Source: Pseudomonas chlororaphis subsp. chlororaphis (GTDB taxonomy: Bacteria; Pseudomonadota; Gammaproteobacteria; Pseudomonadales; Pseudomonadaceae). From it: 64,000 nt of DNA. Location of the stretch: contig NZ_CP027712.1 in assembly GCF_003945765.1 (NCBI RefSeq), positions 1,922,001-1,986,000 on the forward strand. Reading direction: 5' to 3'. The notes below the pieces were generated by a model that did not search any database, was not told the DNA's origin, and saw nothing but the letters and a program-made list of their open reading frames with translations. Of the stretch, positions 53,984 through 63,999 are shown in pieces (the first letter of the stretch is position 1; each line of letters starts with the position of its first letter). The translations under genes were made by a program, and so were the position numbers.

Positions 53984-54949
53984 ATGCGAAAACTGATCTT
54001 CATCTTGATGTTTTTATCCAGCCTTTTTGCTCGAAATGCGCTTGCAGCTTATTGCTCATTGCCCAATGGTACTCCGCTGATAAAGGACATCATTCTCCCT
54101 GCTCAAACCCTCATCAAGGCCGCCTCCATCGGGCAGGAGATTGCTAGACATCGGGTAACGAACCTCTGGAGCGGGGAGGTTAGGTGCATTGGACTGCAGA
54201 CTGTTTCTATTACTGCGGATACCGCACTGACCCCATCGGCACTTCCGGCGGTGTATGAGACGGGCATCAAGGGTGTTGGGGTCAAATTCTGTCTGGCGCT
54301 GGATCTGAGTAACGGCAGCTGGTGTACCCCATACTCCTGGACGCCTCCATCGGGGAATCCAGTCCTTCCCAGGTTTATGGATGTTGTATTCGTTCGCACC
54401 GGTCGCGGCGTGGCATCAGGAAATGCGCCGATGAAGTTCAGCGTAACCTGGGCTAGGGGGGACGTATCCGTTCAGGTCCGATCACAAGGCACTACCGAAC
54501 TGGTCAACGATATATTTTTCGCTGGCTGCGAATCGGTGGGGGCGGCGGTCAATGTCCAGATGGGTAAACAGACCATCGAAAATATTACCAAGGGTAGCGT
54601 CAGAGAAGTGCCATTCAACTTCGATGTCCGTTGCGAAGGCTTGAAGCCTGATACGAAAGTTCCGGTGAAAGCCTACTTCGAAGGCAACTCCCAGGCCGAC
54701 GGCCTGCTCAAACTTGTCAATCTAGGCCAGCCCGGCGTTGCATCGGGAGTTGGTATTTCCCTGGTCAATAACAAGGGCGTCAAGTTGCCATTCGATATCT
54801 CCAGGTCCGTCGCCCTCGATTGGAACCGGGAGATAGCGGAAGGCTCCATTTACCGGTTCTCCGGCAGCGCCAAATACGTTCCGACAGGTGGCGAGATAAA
54901 ACCGGGCAAGGGCGATGCGACCATGAGCTTCGTTCTCAACTACAACTGA
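53984..54949 (+). CDS. two-domain fimbrial tip adhesin (CupB6-like)
   Basis: A 321-residue exported protein, signal peptide to about residue 22 (LFARNALA). The N-terminal half (about 23-175, four cysteines) looks like a receptor-binding lectin-type domain. The C-terminal half (about 180-321) is a pilin domain: a Cys near GCESVGAAVNVQMG, VRCEG, and a last strand ATMSFVLNYN, as needed for chaperone/usher capping. Codon use is less GC-biased than the flanks. A ribosome site (AAGGAATC) precedes the ATG. 105 bases after the chaperone. It would need an usher supplied from elsewhere. Confidence 0.82.
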   Translation: MRKLIFILMFLSSLFARNALAAYCSLPNGTPLIKDIILPAQTLIKAASIGQEIARHRVTNLWSGEVRCIGLQTVSITADTALTPSALPAVYETGIKGVGVKFCLALDLSNGSWCTPYSWTPPSGNPVLPRFMDVVFVRTGRGVASGNAPMKFSVTWARGDVSVQVRSQGTTELVNDIFFAGCESVGAAVNVQMGKQTIENITKGSVREVPFNFDVRCEGLKPDTKVPVKAYFEGNSQADGLLKLVNLGQPGVASGVGISLVNNKGVKLPFDISRSVALDWNREIAEGSIYRFSGSAKYVPTGGEIKPGKGDATMSFVLNYN

Positions 54950-55265
54950 TCGTCATCGGTGGCGGGCACATATTCTTCTGCTCGCCGACCTGTTTCCTGC
55001 CCCGATCGGATGGCTATCGCGAGCCAGTTGCTGTCCAGCCTTCCCGAGCCCCCAGAGCACAAGGGCGCGATTAGTCGAGAAAGGCTCTCGCCGCTCGATG
55101 TCACAACCGCCGGCGCCCGGCTAGAATACCGACGGATCACTCTTGATCCATCCCCCATTGCCACAGATCAAAGCGGCACTCTCCGTAAGAGGGTGACGCT
55201 ATTGCTCGTGGGACAACGGCCCATTTGCGCAGGTTGCCGGGGTTCGATTCACAGGAAGGTATTCC
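54950..55265. other. 316-base gap between tip adhesin and hybrid kinase, no gene seen
   Basis: No plausible protein gene, hairpin terminator or repeat stands out. An open frame from 54959 has codon use unlike neighbours and runs into the kinase gene. It presumably holds the kinase promoter, but no clear -35/-10 pair was found. Confidence 0.5.
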
Positions 55266-58142
55266 ATGATTCCAGCGTGTTGTCGGATGGTCGCTCTCTG
55301 CCTGTTACTTGTTCTGTCACCCGCCCTGGTCGCACAGGAGCCTGACATCTCCCTTGTCGCAAGGGTGGCAGTGATCAGCCGGCCATGGCTGAGTGAAGTG
55401 GATCGACAGTGGCTGGCGAGCAGAGGCCCACTCACGATCGGGGTGGCATTGCCCGACTATCCGCCGCTGGGCATGCTCGACGTCAATCGTTTTCAGGGCG
55501 TCACCGCGGATTACCTCGCCCTGCTGTTCGAGATCCCCCCCAAAGTCCGTCAGTTCCCTTCCCGGCAGGCGGCATTGATCGCGCTGCACAAGGGTGAGAT
55601 TGACCTGGTCGGCGGTGGCTCCGCGATGGATGCCGAGGATAACGGTCTGCTCCTGACCCAGGCCTATGAGCCGAATCAACCGGTGCTGGTAACCGCCGAA
55701 GGCCGTCCTTTCGACCCACAAGCAACCGGCACCCGGCTGGGGGTGTTTGCCGGCTATCGTGTCGAGGAAAAGGTCTCCGCGGTTTATCCGAACAGCCAGA
55801 TCCTGCCATTCGCCTCGCCGCTGCGCGCGCTCGAGGCGTTGAGCCTGGGAGAGGTCGATGGGGTGATCGATGACGCGGTGTCCGCCCACTATCTGCTCAA
55901 CATCAACTACTTGCTGGACCTGCACATCGAAAACTTCGCGCCGGTGGAAAGCCGTGGTTTCGGCTTCCTGGTGCGCGCCTCCGATACTCGCCTGCATGCC
56001 GTGATCGAACGAGCCATTCCGACCATTCGCTCACGCCATAGCGAAAGTATTCTGCGCAATTGGAGTGCGGGGAGCAGCCTGCGCCTGACTCAGCAGCGCG
56101 TGACGCTGACGCCCGCCGAGAACCGTTGGCTGGACGCCCATCCGGAAATCCCGGTGACTGTCCATGACTCTCTCGGCGCCTTGGGACAATTGGACAACAG
56201 TGGGCAGGTGCGGGGTATCGGCCCCGACTATCTCAAATTGCTCAGCCAGCGCAGCGGCCTGACGTTCCGCTTTGTCCGCGCGCAGAACTATGCCGAGATG
56301 AACGCGCAGATAACCGAGGGCAAGACCCTGATGACCTCGGTTACGTCTGCCGACACCGACACCGAGGCCTATATGGATATCCTTCTTCCTTATCTGAGGA
56401 GCTCGGTGGTACTGATGGCCGGACCCAAGGCAGCCCGTACCCAGGGCAGTCCTTTCCATAGCCTGAATGACCTGCAAGGCAAGCGCCTGGCCAGTGTCCC
56501 GGGTTATTTCGTCAATCAGATCATCCAGCAGAACTATCCGGATATCCGCTTACAGATCTATCCCAACTTTCTGGAGGCCATGCGCAGTGTCGACGACGGG
56601 CGTAGCGACGCGTTCATCGGCAGTGACTACACCGGTCGTTTCCTGTCCGCCCAGCGTTTCAACAACCGCTTGCGCGTAATAGGCATTCTTGACGAGTTCT
56701 CCCGACCGGTCAGCCTTGGGGTGCTGAAGGGGCAGGAAGAACTGCGCAGCATCCTGGAGAAGGCCCAGGTGGCGATCACCCCGGAGGAAGTGGCGGACAT
56801 CGTGGAACAGTGGGAGCCGCGTATTTCTACCTTGGGCAGCCATTTCTGGCGGGATCATCGCAGCAATATCCTCCGGCTTGGCGGTGTCTTCGGCTTGCTG
56901 GTCCTGTTGTCGCTGATCTGGGGTTTCTACCTGACCCGGCAGGTGCGCAAGACCCGCCAGGCCGAAGGCGAGCTGGCGCTGGCGCGGGAGAAGGCCGAAG
57001 CGGCCAACGAGGCCAAGAGCATCTTTTTGTCCACCATGAGCCATGAGATCCGTACCCCGCTGAACGCCATCATCGGCCTGCAGGAAGTGGTGCAGCAGAA
57101 GGCCGAACGGGGCGAGCTGGACCTGGCGTCGCTGGCCGTCGCGCAGGAGGCGGCACAGGGGCTGCTGCTGTTACTCGGCAATGTGCTCGACCTGAACCGG
57201 ATCGAGTCGGGGATGATCGACTCGGCGCCCGAGGCGGTGCAGCTCAAGGCCCAGATCGAAGCGATCGCGCCCCTGGTAGTCGGCATGGCGCGACAGAAGC
57301 AGCTGGCGTTCGAGATGCGGTTCACTGGTGACATGGAGCAATGGGTGCTGATCGACCCGCTGCATTTGAAACAGGTGCTGTTCAACCTGCTGAGCAATGC
57401 CATCAAGTTCACCGAGCGCGGCCGGGTGACGCTGCATGCCTCGGGCAGCCGGGAGGCAGAACATCTGCACCTGTTGCTGGAGGTCATCGACAGCGGTATC
57501 GGCATCTCGGAGCAGGACCAGGCCAGATTGTTCCAGCCATTCTCCCAGGTCAGTTCGGCTCAGGCCGGGCAAACCTTTGGCAGTGGGCTGGGGCTGAATA
57601 TCACCCGGCGGCTGGTCGAACTCATGGGCGGCACTATCGTCCTGAGCAGCGAACCGGATATAGGCTCCTGCTTCAGCGTGACCCTGCAACTGCCTCTGGC
57701 CGAGGCGCCTGCCGAAGCGGCGGCAGAAGTACCGCAGGCGAGCACGGAGCCGCTTTCGCTGAATATCCTCGTTGCTGAGGACAATGCGTTCAGCCGGCTG
57801 ACGCTGGAAGAGCAATTGCTGGTTCTGGGGCATCGCGTGACGCTGGTCGAGGATGGGCAGGCGGCGTGGGAAGCCTGGCTGGCCGCCGAGTACGATGTGT
57901 TGATCACCGACAGCCAGATGCCACGCCTGGGCGGCTATGACTTGACCGTGCGCATCCGCCAGATGGAGCGCGAGGAGGGGCGCCGGCGCTGCTGGATCCT
58001 GGGGGCGACCGCCAGTGCCGAGGACGCGGAAATCCAGCGCTGCCTGGCCGCCGGGATGGATGAGGTGGTGTTCAAGCCCCTGACCCAGCAGGTGCTGAGG
58101 CAGGCCCTGGAGAATACTCAACGAGCCCCTGCACGGGCTTGA
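55266..58142 (+). CDS. BvgS/RocS-like hybrid histidine kinase with two periplasmic binding domains
   Basis: A 958-residue sensor. Signal peptide, then two SBP_bac_3 (Venus flytrap) domains in tandem (about 50-265 and 290-520), one membrane helix (about 537-557), HisKA with MSHEIRTP (H593), ATPase boxes [15 protein letters not shown] and SGLGLN, and a receiver domain with acceptor Asp in VLITDSQMP (D882). It ends right after the receiver, so the Hpt domain present in BvgS and RocS1 is absent. No response regulator is adjacent. Placement beside the CupB-like genes suggests it controls them, as Roc kinases do for cup genes in P. aeruginosa. Phosphate would have to leave via an Hpt encoded elsewhere. 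Confidence 0.88.
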   Translation: MIPACCRMVALCLLLVLSPALVAQEPDISLVARVAVISRPWLSEVDRQWLASRGPLTIGVALPDYPPLGMLDVNRFQGVTADYLALLFEIPPKVRQFPSRQAALIALHKGEIDLVGGGSAMDAEDNGLLLTQAYEPNQPVLVTAEGRPFDPQATGTRLGVFAGYRVEEKVSAVYPNSQILPFASPLRALEALSLGEVDGVIDDAVSAHYLLNINYLLDLHIENFAPVESRGFGFLVRASDTRLHAVIERAIPTIRSRHSESILRNWSAGSSLRLTQQRVTLTPAENRWLDAHPEIPVTVHDSLGALGQLDNSGQVRGIGPDYLKLLSQRSGLTFRFVRAQNYAEMNAQITEGKTLMTSVTSADTDTEAYMDILLPYLRSSVVLMAGPKAARTQGSPFHSLNDLQGKRLASVPGYFVNQIIQQNYPDIRLQIYPNFLEAMRSVDDGRSDAFIGSDYTGRFLSAQRFNNRLRVIGILDEFSRPVSLGVLKGQEELRSILEKAQVAITPEEVADIVEQWEPRISTLGSHFWRDHRSNILRLGGVFGLLVLLSLIWGFYLTRQVRKTRQAEGELALAREKAEAANEAKSIFLSTMSHEIRTPLNAIIGLQEVVQQKAERGELDLASLAVAQEAAQGLLLLLGNVLDLNRIESGMIDSAPEAVQLKAQIEAIAPLVVGMARQKQLAFEMRFTGDMEQWVLIDPLHLKQVLFNLLSNAIKFTERGRVTLHASGSREAEHLHLLLEVIDSGIGISEQDQARLFQPFSQVSSAQAGQTFGSGLGLNITRRLVELMGGTIVLSSEPDIGSCFSVTLQLPLAEAPAEAAAEVPQASTEPLSLNILVAEDNAFSRLTLEEQLLVLGHRVTLVEDGQAAWEAWLAAEYDVLITDSQMPRLGGYDLTVRIRQMEREEGRRRCWILGATASAEDAEIQRCLAAGMDEVVFKPLTQQVLRQALENTQRAPARA

Positions 58143-59416
<1,274 letters not shown>

Positions 59417-59495
59417 TCGTGGATCGGAACTGAGCAAGCCTGTGTCGAGCCGCCAGTTGCTGGCGGCTCGCTTGAGCAGGGCGTTGGGATGCGGC

Positions 59496-60134
59496 TTACA
59501 TCGACAGGATCAGGCGCCCGGCGAACAGAATCAGGATCACTCCCATGGTTCGCTCGAACCAGTGGCCCATGCGCATGAACAGCAAGCGCACCCGCGGGCT
59601 GGAAAAGAACAGCGCGACGATCACGAACCACAGCGCGTTCACACAACACATCCATACACCGTAGAGCGCCTGCACCTTGAGGGGCGTGGTGGCGCTGATC
59701 ACCGTGGTGAAAATCGCCAGGAAGAACAGCGTGGCCTTGGGGTTGGTGGCGTTGGTCAGGAAACCGGTCATGAAGGCCTTGGGCAAGGTCTGCCGCTGCA
59801 CCTGATCGTTGTTCGTGTCGCTGCCCTCGATCGATGTCTTGGGTTTGCTGCGCAACAGGCTGACCCCGAGATAAAGAATGTAGGCGCCGCCCACCACCTT
59901 GGCCACGCTCAGCAGCCATGGCGTGGTATGCATCAGCGCACCGACCCCCAGCAGGGTGTACAGCACATGCACGGAAATCCCCGCGCCGATGCCGATGGCC
60001 GTGCACAGCCCGACCACCCGGCCAAAGCGCACGCTCTGGCGGATGGTCACGGCAAAGTCAGGCCCGGGAGCCACCACGGCGAGAAAGTGGATGGTCGCCA
60101 GGGCCAGGAATTCGCCTAGATAGTTGGAAAGCAT
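59496..60134 (-). CDS. LysE/RhtB family amino-acid exporter
   Basis: A 212-residue inner-membrane protein with six predicted helices, the N-terminal PGPDFAV motif and the GFLTNATNPKATLFFLAIF stretch of the LysE superfamily, which exports amino acids (lysine, threonine, homoserine) or analogues. It is the last gene of an apparent minus-strand operon, one base after a 2-oxoglutarate oxygenase gene, so its substrate may be the product of that enzyme. Confidence 0.88.
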   Translation of the reverse strand: MLSNYLGEFLALATIHFLAVVAPGPDFAVTIRQSVRFGRVVGLCTAIGIGAGISVHVLYTLLGVGALMHTTPWLLSVAKVVGGAYILYLGVSLLRSKPKTSIEGSDTNNDQVQRQTLPKAFMTGFLTNATNPKATLFFLAIFTTVISATTPLKVQALYGVWMCCVNALWFVIVALFFSSPRVRLLFMRMGHWFERTMGVILILFAGRLILSM

Positions 60135-60135
60135 T

Positions 60136-60906
60136 TCAACTCCAGAAGGTCAGGGGGGACGAGCTGCCGCGATAGCCGACAAAAAAGGAAAGACTCAGGC
60201 GCGGGTTGGCCACCCCCGGGGTGACTGCGTGCATGCGCCTTGAGTTGAACATGATGAAATCCCCGGGCTCCGGGCGGATCTCCAGTGAGGGGGTGCCGAG
60301 CAGGGCGGGGTCGATGCCGTAGCTGTCGCCGCGCATGTCGTCGAACTGGTCCGGGGAAATATCGTGATTCCACATCTGCAGGGCGCCGCCTGCGTCGGGC
60401 ATGTTCAGGTAGAGGTTGCAGGCGAACTGCGCCTCCAGGCTGTGGGCCTGGAAGCTGTCGGGGGCGTCCTTGGCGAAAATGTCATGATGGGCAAGGAAGC
60501 ACACCCCGGGTTTCACCACCCGCGACAGGCCAACGTACATTTTGCGCCCGTACAGGTTTTCCAGGTGGGCGCCGGCCGGCCAGGACTCGTCGAGCATGCA
60601 GCGCAGGGTGTCGACGGGAGACGCATAGGGCGCGCAACGTGTGCGCAGTTCGGCGATGTTGGCGGTGGCGCGTTCGAAATAGTCCTCGATCAGCAGCGGC
60701 TGGTTTTCCGCCTCATAAAACGCCATGCCGATCCGCCCGATGCTGGGGGCGTTGATGTAGCCCTCGAAGCCGGGAGCGAGAATCTTGTCACCCAGCTGGA
60801 TCGCCTGGATGTGCGGCAGGAAATTCTTGATGCGCAGGGCGAGCACTTGTTCCTGGGCCAGTTTTTTTATGCACGTCTCATCGAGACGCTCGACGTCAAG
60901 CATCAT
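60136..60906 (-). CDS. 2-oxoglutarate/Fe(II)-dependent oxygenase
   Basis: A 256-residue double-stranded beta-helix oxygenase. The iron facial triad appears as HHD at 140-142 (H140 and D142) and a distal His at H226 (RRMHAV), and the 2-oxoglutarate-binding Arg about ten residues later (R236, NPRLSLS). With Asp in the triad it should hydroxylate or desaturate rather than halogenate. It is preceded 101 bases upstream by an AlaX-type editing enzyme and followed at one base by a LysE exporter, which suggests a free amino acid substrate. That substrate cannot be read from sequence. Start at 60906, RBS GAGGG. Confidence 0.8.
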   Translation of the reverse strand: MMLDVERLDETCIKKLAQEQVLALRIKNFLPHIQAIQLGDKILAPGFEGYINAPSIGRIGMAFYEAENQPLLIEDYFERATANIAELRTRCAPYASPVDTLRCMLDESWPAGAHLENLYGRKMYVGLSRVVKPGVCFLAHHDIFAKDAPDSFQAHSLEAQFACNLYLNMPDAGGALQMWNHDISPDQFDDMRGDSYGIDPALLGTPSLEIRPEPGDFIMFNSRRMHAVTPGVANPRLSLSFFVGYRGSSSPLTFWS

Positions 60907-61007
60907 CTGCAGATCCCTCTATCCGATAATCGTCGAACCCGCGCACGCGGGTTTCCCCTGTGTCAGGCGATGCGTCGCGTGATGTGCAAGGCGACACCGC
61001 CGATGAA

Positions 61008-61634
61008 TCAGTCCACGTGGTAGTGAACCGAAAGCATTCCTTTTTTCTGCGAGAGGGAGGCGATGGTGACGTTGCCCAATTCCTTCAGGCGCTTCACGTG
61101 GGTCCCCCCGCAGCCATAGGCGGGAAGCTCGCCGAAACCGATTTCCCGCGAGCCTTCACGCAGCGAGATCAGGCGCGGCAGGTCGGCGGCAATCCAGTGA
61201 TCGATGCCACTCTGCAGGCTGTCGACGTCGAGTTCCTGCGGGCTGTCCCCGGGCTTGAAGGACACGCGGCCCTCGCCAGGCCAGTGATGGGCCTTGACCG
61301 GGACCCAGCCGCGGGTTTCGCCGAAATGACCGATCAGGTGCCCGGCCGAGTGCATGCGGGTATTGAACTGGCGGCGCTGTTCATCGACCTGGACCTGGAC
61401 CATGCCTGGTTGCACCGGCTGGCTGACGTAATGAATGATTCGCTCGGGTTCCTGGACCACGCGCAACACCTGGCTTTCGCCGATCCAGCCGGTGTCGCAG
61501 GGTTGGCCGCCGCCTTGGGGATGAAAGATCGTGGCACGCAGGATCACCGCGAATTCGTTGTCCTGCGGGGTGCATTCGAGCACTTCAACGTTGGCCTTGA
61601 GTTCATCATTATGAAAAAAGAGGCGAAGCGTCAT
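61008..61634 (-). CDS. AlaX-type alanyl-tRNA editing protein (trans-editing deacylase)
   Basis: A 208-residue stand-alone homologue of the AlaRS editing domain. The zinc ligands are all visible: H95 and H99 (MHSAGHLIG) and C175 with H179 (YGCGGTHV), as well as the FHPQGGGQPCDTG motif. Such enzymes remove wrongly attached serine, glycine or non-protein amino acids from tRNA-Ala (or other tRNAs). It is the first gene of a probable operon with the 2-oxoglutarate oxygenase and exporter, divergent from a LysR regulator. Confidence 0.88.
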   Translation of the reverse strand: MTLRLFFHNDELKANVEVLECTPQDNEFAVILRATIFHPQGGGQPCDTGWIGESQVLRVVQEPERIIHYVSQPVQPGMVQVQVDEQRRQFNTRMHSAGHLIGHFGETRGWVPVKAHHWPGEGRVSFKPGDSPQELDVDSLQSGIDHWIAADLPRLISLREGSREIGFGELPAYGCGGTHVKRLKELGNVTIASLSQKKGMLSVHYHVD

Positions 61635-61647
61635 ATTCCGTGCCCTT

Positions 61648-61667
61648 ATTAAAATACCTTTTTTAAT
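61648..61667. promoter_or_regulatory. candidate LysR operator between AlaX and LysR genes
   Basis: A perfect dyad ATTAAAA (61648-61654) with TTTTAAT (61661-61667), six-base centre, lies in the 91-base divergent region and shows the T-N11-A form expected of LysR-type regulators. It is A+T-rich, so it might also be part of a -10/UP region. Confidence 0.5.
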
Positions 61668-61725
61668 TATATGGCGCGGCGGAATTGCGTGATAATCCGT
61701 TCAAACCTCAAAGGACTGTTGTGCT

Positions 61726-62709
61726 GTGAGCATAAATCTCCCCCTTCCGCTGCTGGGCGAAATGGCGATTTTCGTCAAGGTCGTCGAGGTCGGCAGCTTC
61801 TCCGAAGCCGCCCGCCAGCTGGGTTCGTCACCCTCGGCGGTGAGTCGCAGCATTTCCCGTCTGGAGAAGGCGCTGGCGACTCGCTTGCTGCAACGCACCA
61901 CGCGCAAGTTGCGCTTGAGCGAAGGGGGCGAGGAGGTGTTCAAGCGCTGCAGCGAAATGGTCAGCGCCGCCAAGTCGGTGATGGAAATCAGCGGTCAGTT
62001 TACCCACGAGGCCGAAGGGCTGGTGCGGGTCAGCGTGCCCAAGGCCGTGGGGCGTTTTGTCGTGCATCCGTACATGCCCGAGTTTCTGCGGCGTTACCCC
62101 AAGGTCGATGTCGAGTTGTTATTGGAAGATCGCAACATTGATCTGATCGACGACAACGTGGACCTGGCCATCCGCATCACCGATCGGCCGCCGGCGGGGC
62201 TGGTTGGCCGCCAGTTGCTGACCATCGATCACATGCTGTGCGCCACGCCGCAGTACCTGGCCGAGCACGGGACGCCGAGCCATCCCCATGATCTGCTCAA
62301 CCACAGTTGCATTTACCTGGGTGAAACCCCCAGCGATGCGCGCTGGAAGTTCAAGAAGGGCAGCAAGTCGGTGACGGTTGGCGTGCGTGGGCGTTATGCG
62401 GCCAATCACACCGGGGTACGGCTGGGGGCGGTGTTGGAGCATATCGGCATCGGCAGCTTGCCGTACTTCACCGCGCGGCATGCCCTGGAGCAGGGCTTGC
62501 TGGTGCAGGTTCTACCGGACTGGACGTTTCTCGCTTCCTACCATGGCGGTGCCTGGCTGTTGCATTCGCCGACCCGTTACCTGCCGCCGAAGCTGCGGGT
62601 ATTCATCGATTATCTGGTGGAGTGCCTGGCCAAGGAGCCGACCTTGAGCCGGCAGGGCAAGCAGGAGGCGAAAGGCTACGAGTTGCCCGAAGGCGATGGC
62701 GCGGGTTGA
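61726..62709 (+). CDS. LysR-type transcriptional regulator
   Basis: A 327-residue LTTR. The HTH is at about 12-70 (FVKVVEVGSFSEAARQLGSSPSAVSRSISRLE), followed by the effector domain; a C-terminal tail of about 20 residues is polar. GTG start at 61726 with AAGGA ten bases upstream; an ATG at 61762 would cut into the HTH. Divergent from the AlaX-oxygenase-LysE operon, so probably its regulator, responding to an amino acid or a related effector (inference). Confidence 0.9.
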   Translation: MSINLPLPLLGEMAIFVKVVEVGSFSEAARQLGSSPSAVSRSISRLEKALATRLLQRTTRKLRLSEGGEEVFKRCSEMVSAAKSVMEISGQFTHEAEGLVRVSVPKAVGRFVVHPYMPEFLRRYPKVDVELLLEDRNIDLIDDNVDLAIRITDRPPAGLVGRQLLTIDHMLCATPQYLAEHGTPSHPHDLLNHSCIYLGETPSDARWKFKKGSKSVTVGVRGRYAANHTGVRLGAVLEHIGIGSLPYFTARHALEQGLLVQVLPDWTFLASYHGGAWLLHSPTRYLPPKLRVFIDYLVECLAKEPTLSRQGKQEAKGYELPEGDGAG

Positions 62710-62734
62710 GCCAGCCGCTCATGGGTAGAAAAAA

Positions 62735-62764
62735 GGCCCGCCGGTTCAACCGTGCGGGCCTTTG
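62735..62764. terminator. bidirectional terminator between LysR gene and the PA2814-like gene
   Basis: GGCCCGC (62735-62741) pairs with GCGGGCC (62754-62760), with A-rich 5' and T-containing 3' flanks. Confidence 0.8.
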
Positions 62765-62781
62765 TAGTGTCCGGGCCGGAC

Positions 62782-63189
62782 TCAGTGCTTGCTGTCCTGG
62801 GCGGAGAGCGCCAGCAGCTGCTTTTCCTGGTTCCAGTCGAACGGTTCATCATTCTGCTCGGCCTCGTAGCGACGTTCTTCGAGCGCCTGGTACAGGTCGA
62901 TTTCCTCGTCGGGCATGTAGTGCAGGCAATCCCCAGCGAAGAACCACAGCAGGTCGCGCGGTACCAGATGGGCGACCTGTGGATAACGCTGCATCACCTG
63001 GCACAGCAGATCCTGGCCCAGGTACTGGCTTTCGATCGGGTCGATCGGCAGCGAGGCGCGCAGTTCGTCGAAGCGTTCCAGGAACAAGGCATGGCTTTCT
63101 TCGGGAACCTGCTCGGCTTCACCCACGGCGACCAGGATACTGCGCAAATGGTCGAGCAGGACGAGATGATCGGCGACGACGTTGGACAT
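62782..63189 (-). CDS. conserved hypothetical protein downstream of fadE
   Basis: A 135-residue acidic cytosolic protein starting MSNVVADHLVLLDHLRSIL, mostly helical, containing RDLLWFFAGDCLHYMPDEEI. I recognise the gene as a neighbour of the fadE acyl-CoA dehydrogenase in other pseudomonads (PA2814-like) but no function is known. The ATG at 63189 is chosen because GAGGAC lies 9 bases upstream. A terminator-like palindrome separates it from fadE. Confidence 0.75.
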   Translation of the reverse strand: MSNVVADHLVLLDHLRSILVAVGEAEQVPEESHALFLERFDELRASLPIDPIESQYLGQDLLCQVMQRYPQVAHLVPRDLLWFFAGDCLHYMPDEEIDLYQALEERRYEAEQNDEPFDWNQEKQLLALSAQDSKH

Positions 63190-63208
63190 GACATGAGTCC
63201 TCAACAGC

Positions 63209-63247
63209 AAAACGGGCGCGGGAGTATATAGCTCCCGCGCCCGGTTT
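63209..63247 (-). terminator. strong palindrome/terminator after fadE
   Basis: A near-perfect palindrome: AAAACGGGCGCGGGAG (63209-63224) with CTCCCGCGCCCGGTTT (63232-63247). Reading on the minus strand it ends the fadE transcript (stem then TTTT) between the stop at 63274 and the next gene. Confidence 0.8.
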
Positions 63248-63273
63248 CATAATCCGCCTGACGGTCCTGCGCC

Positions 63274-63999
63274 TTAGCGGGTTTTCCCTTCGCTCAGGGT
63301 CAGCTCTTCCTTGGCGAAGTCATCGACATCGATGACTTCGCGGCGGGCGGCTTCAGCCTCGCGCAGGGTCTGGGCTTCCACCGGCTGCAACACGCCGGCC
63401 TCCAGCGCGGCGTCGATGGCATGTTCGCCGGCCACCGGCTTGACCTGGCCACTTTTCAGCGCCTCGTGCAGTTTTTTCTGCAGCGGGTGACTGGCGCTCA
63501 ACAAGTCGAAGGCGTGTTGCAGGGCGCCGACAGGGTCTTGCGTCGATTGTGGGCGGTAGCAGCCGGCCAGCAGCTCTTCCAGGGTCGGGTCGCCCTTGGC
63601 CCGGCCGATGATCGCGGCGACCTCGGCATCCAGCTGGTCGGACGGACCTTTGTGACGGCGGCCGAACGGAAATACCACCACCCGCAGCAGGCAGCCCAGC
63701 ACCCGGTTCGGGAAGTTCTCGAGCAGTTCGTCCAGGGCTCGTTCCGACTGGCCGAGGCTTTCTTCCATGGCCCAGGTGAACAGCGGCCGCAGATGCTCCG
63801 GCGAATCCAGGTCGTGGTAGCGCTTGAGTGCGGCGGAAGCGAGGTACATATGGCTGAGCACATCGCCGAGGCGTGCCGAAAGGCGTTCGCGACGCTTCAG
63901 CTCGCCGCCCAGCAACATCATGCTCAGGTCGGCCAGCATGGCGAAGGCCGCGGCCTGGCGGTTGAGGGCGCGGAAATAACCCTGGCTGAGCTTGTCCCC
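63274..63999 (-). CDS. fadE: acyl-CoA dehydrogenase FadE, C-terminal part (5' end beyond the window)
   Basis: Large bacterial acyl-CoA dehydrogenase (about 815 residues in full) for fatty-acid beta-oxidation. Only the C-terminal 241 codons are visible. They include the segment LGDVLSHMYLASAALKRY, the helical DUF1974 region (ALDELLENFPNRVLGCLLRVVVFPFGRRHKGPSD) and the usual end (VIDVDDFAKEELTLSEGKTR). The frame is open to base 63999 and reads GDKLSQGYFRALNRQAAAFA before the first internal Met. Confidence 0.9.
   Translation of the reverse strand, partial: GDKLSQGYFRALNRQAAAFAMLADLSMMLLGGELKRRERLSARLGDVLSHMYLASAALKRYHDLDSPEHLRPLFTWAMEESLGQSERALDELLENFPNRVLGCLLRVVVFPFGRRHKGPSDQLDAEVAAIIGRAKGDPTLEELLAGCYRPQSTQDPVGALQHAFDLLSASHPLQKKLHEALKSGQVKPVAGEHAIDAALEAGVLQPVEAQTLREAEAARREVIDVDDFAKEELTLSEGKTR

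Noticed and set aside
60136..60906. BesD-type lysine halogenase
   Set aside because: The position that is Gly in halogenases is Asp (D142), and triad spacing differs; kept as oxygenase.
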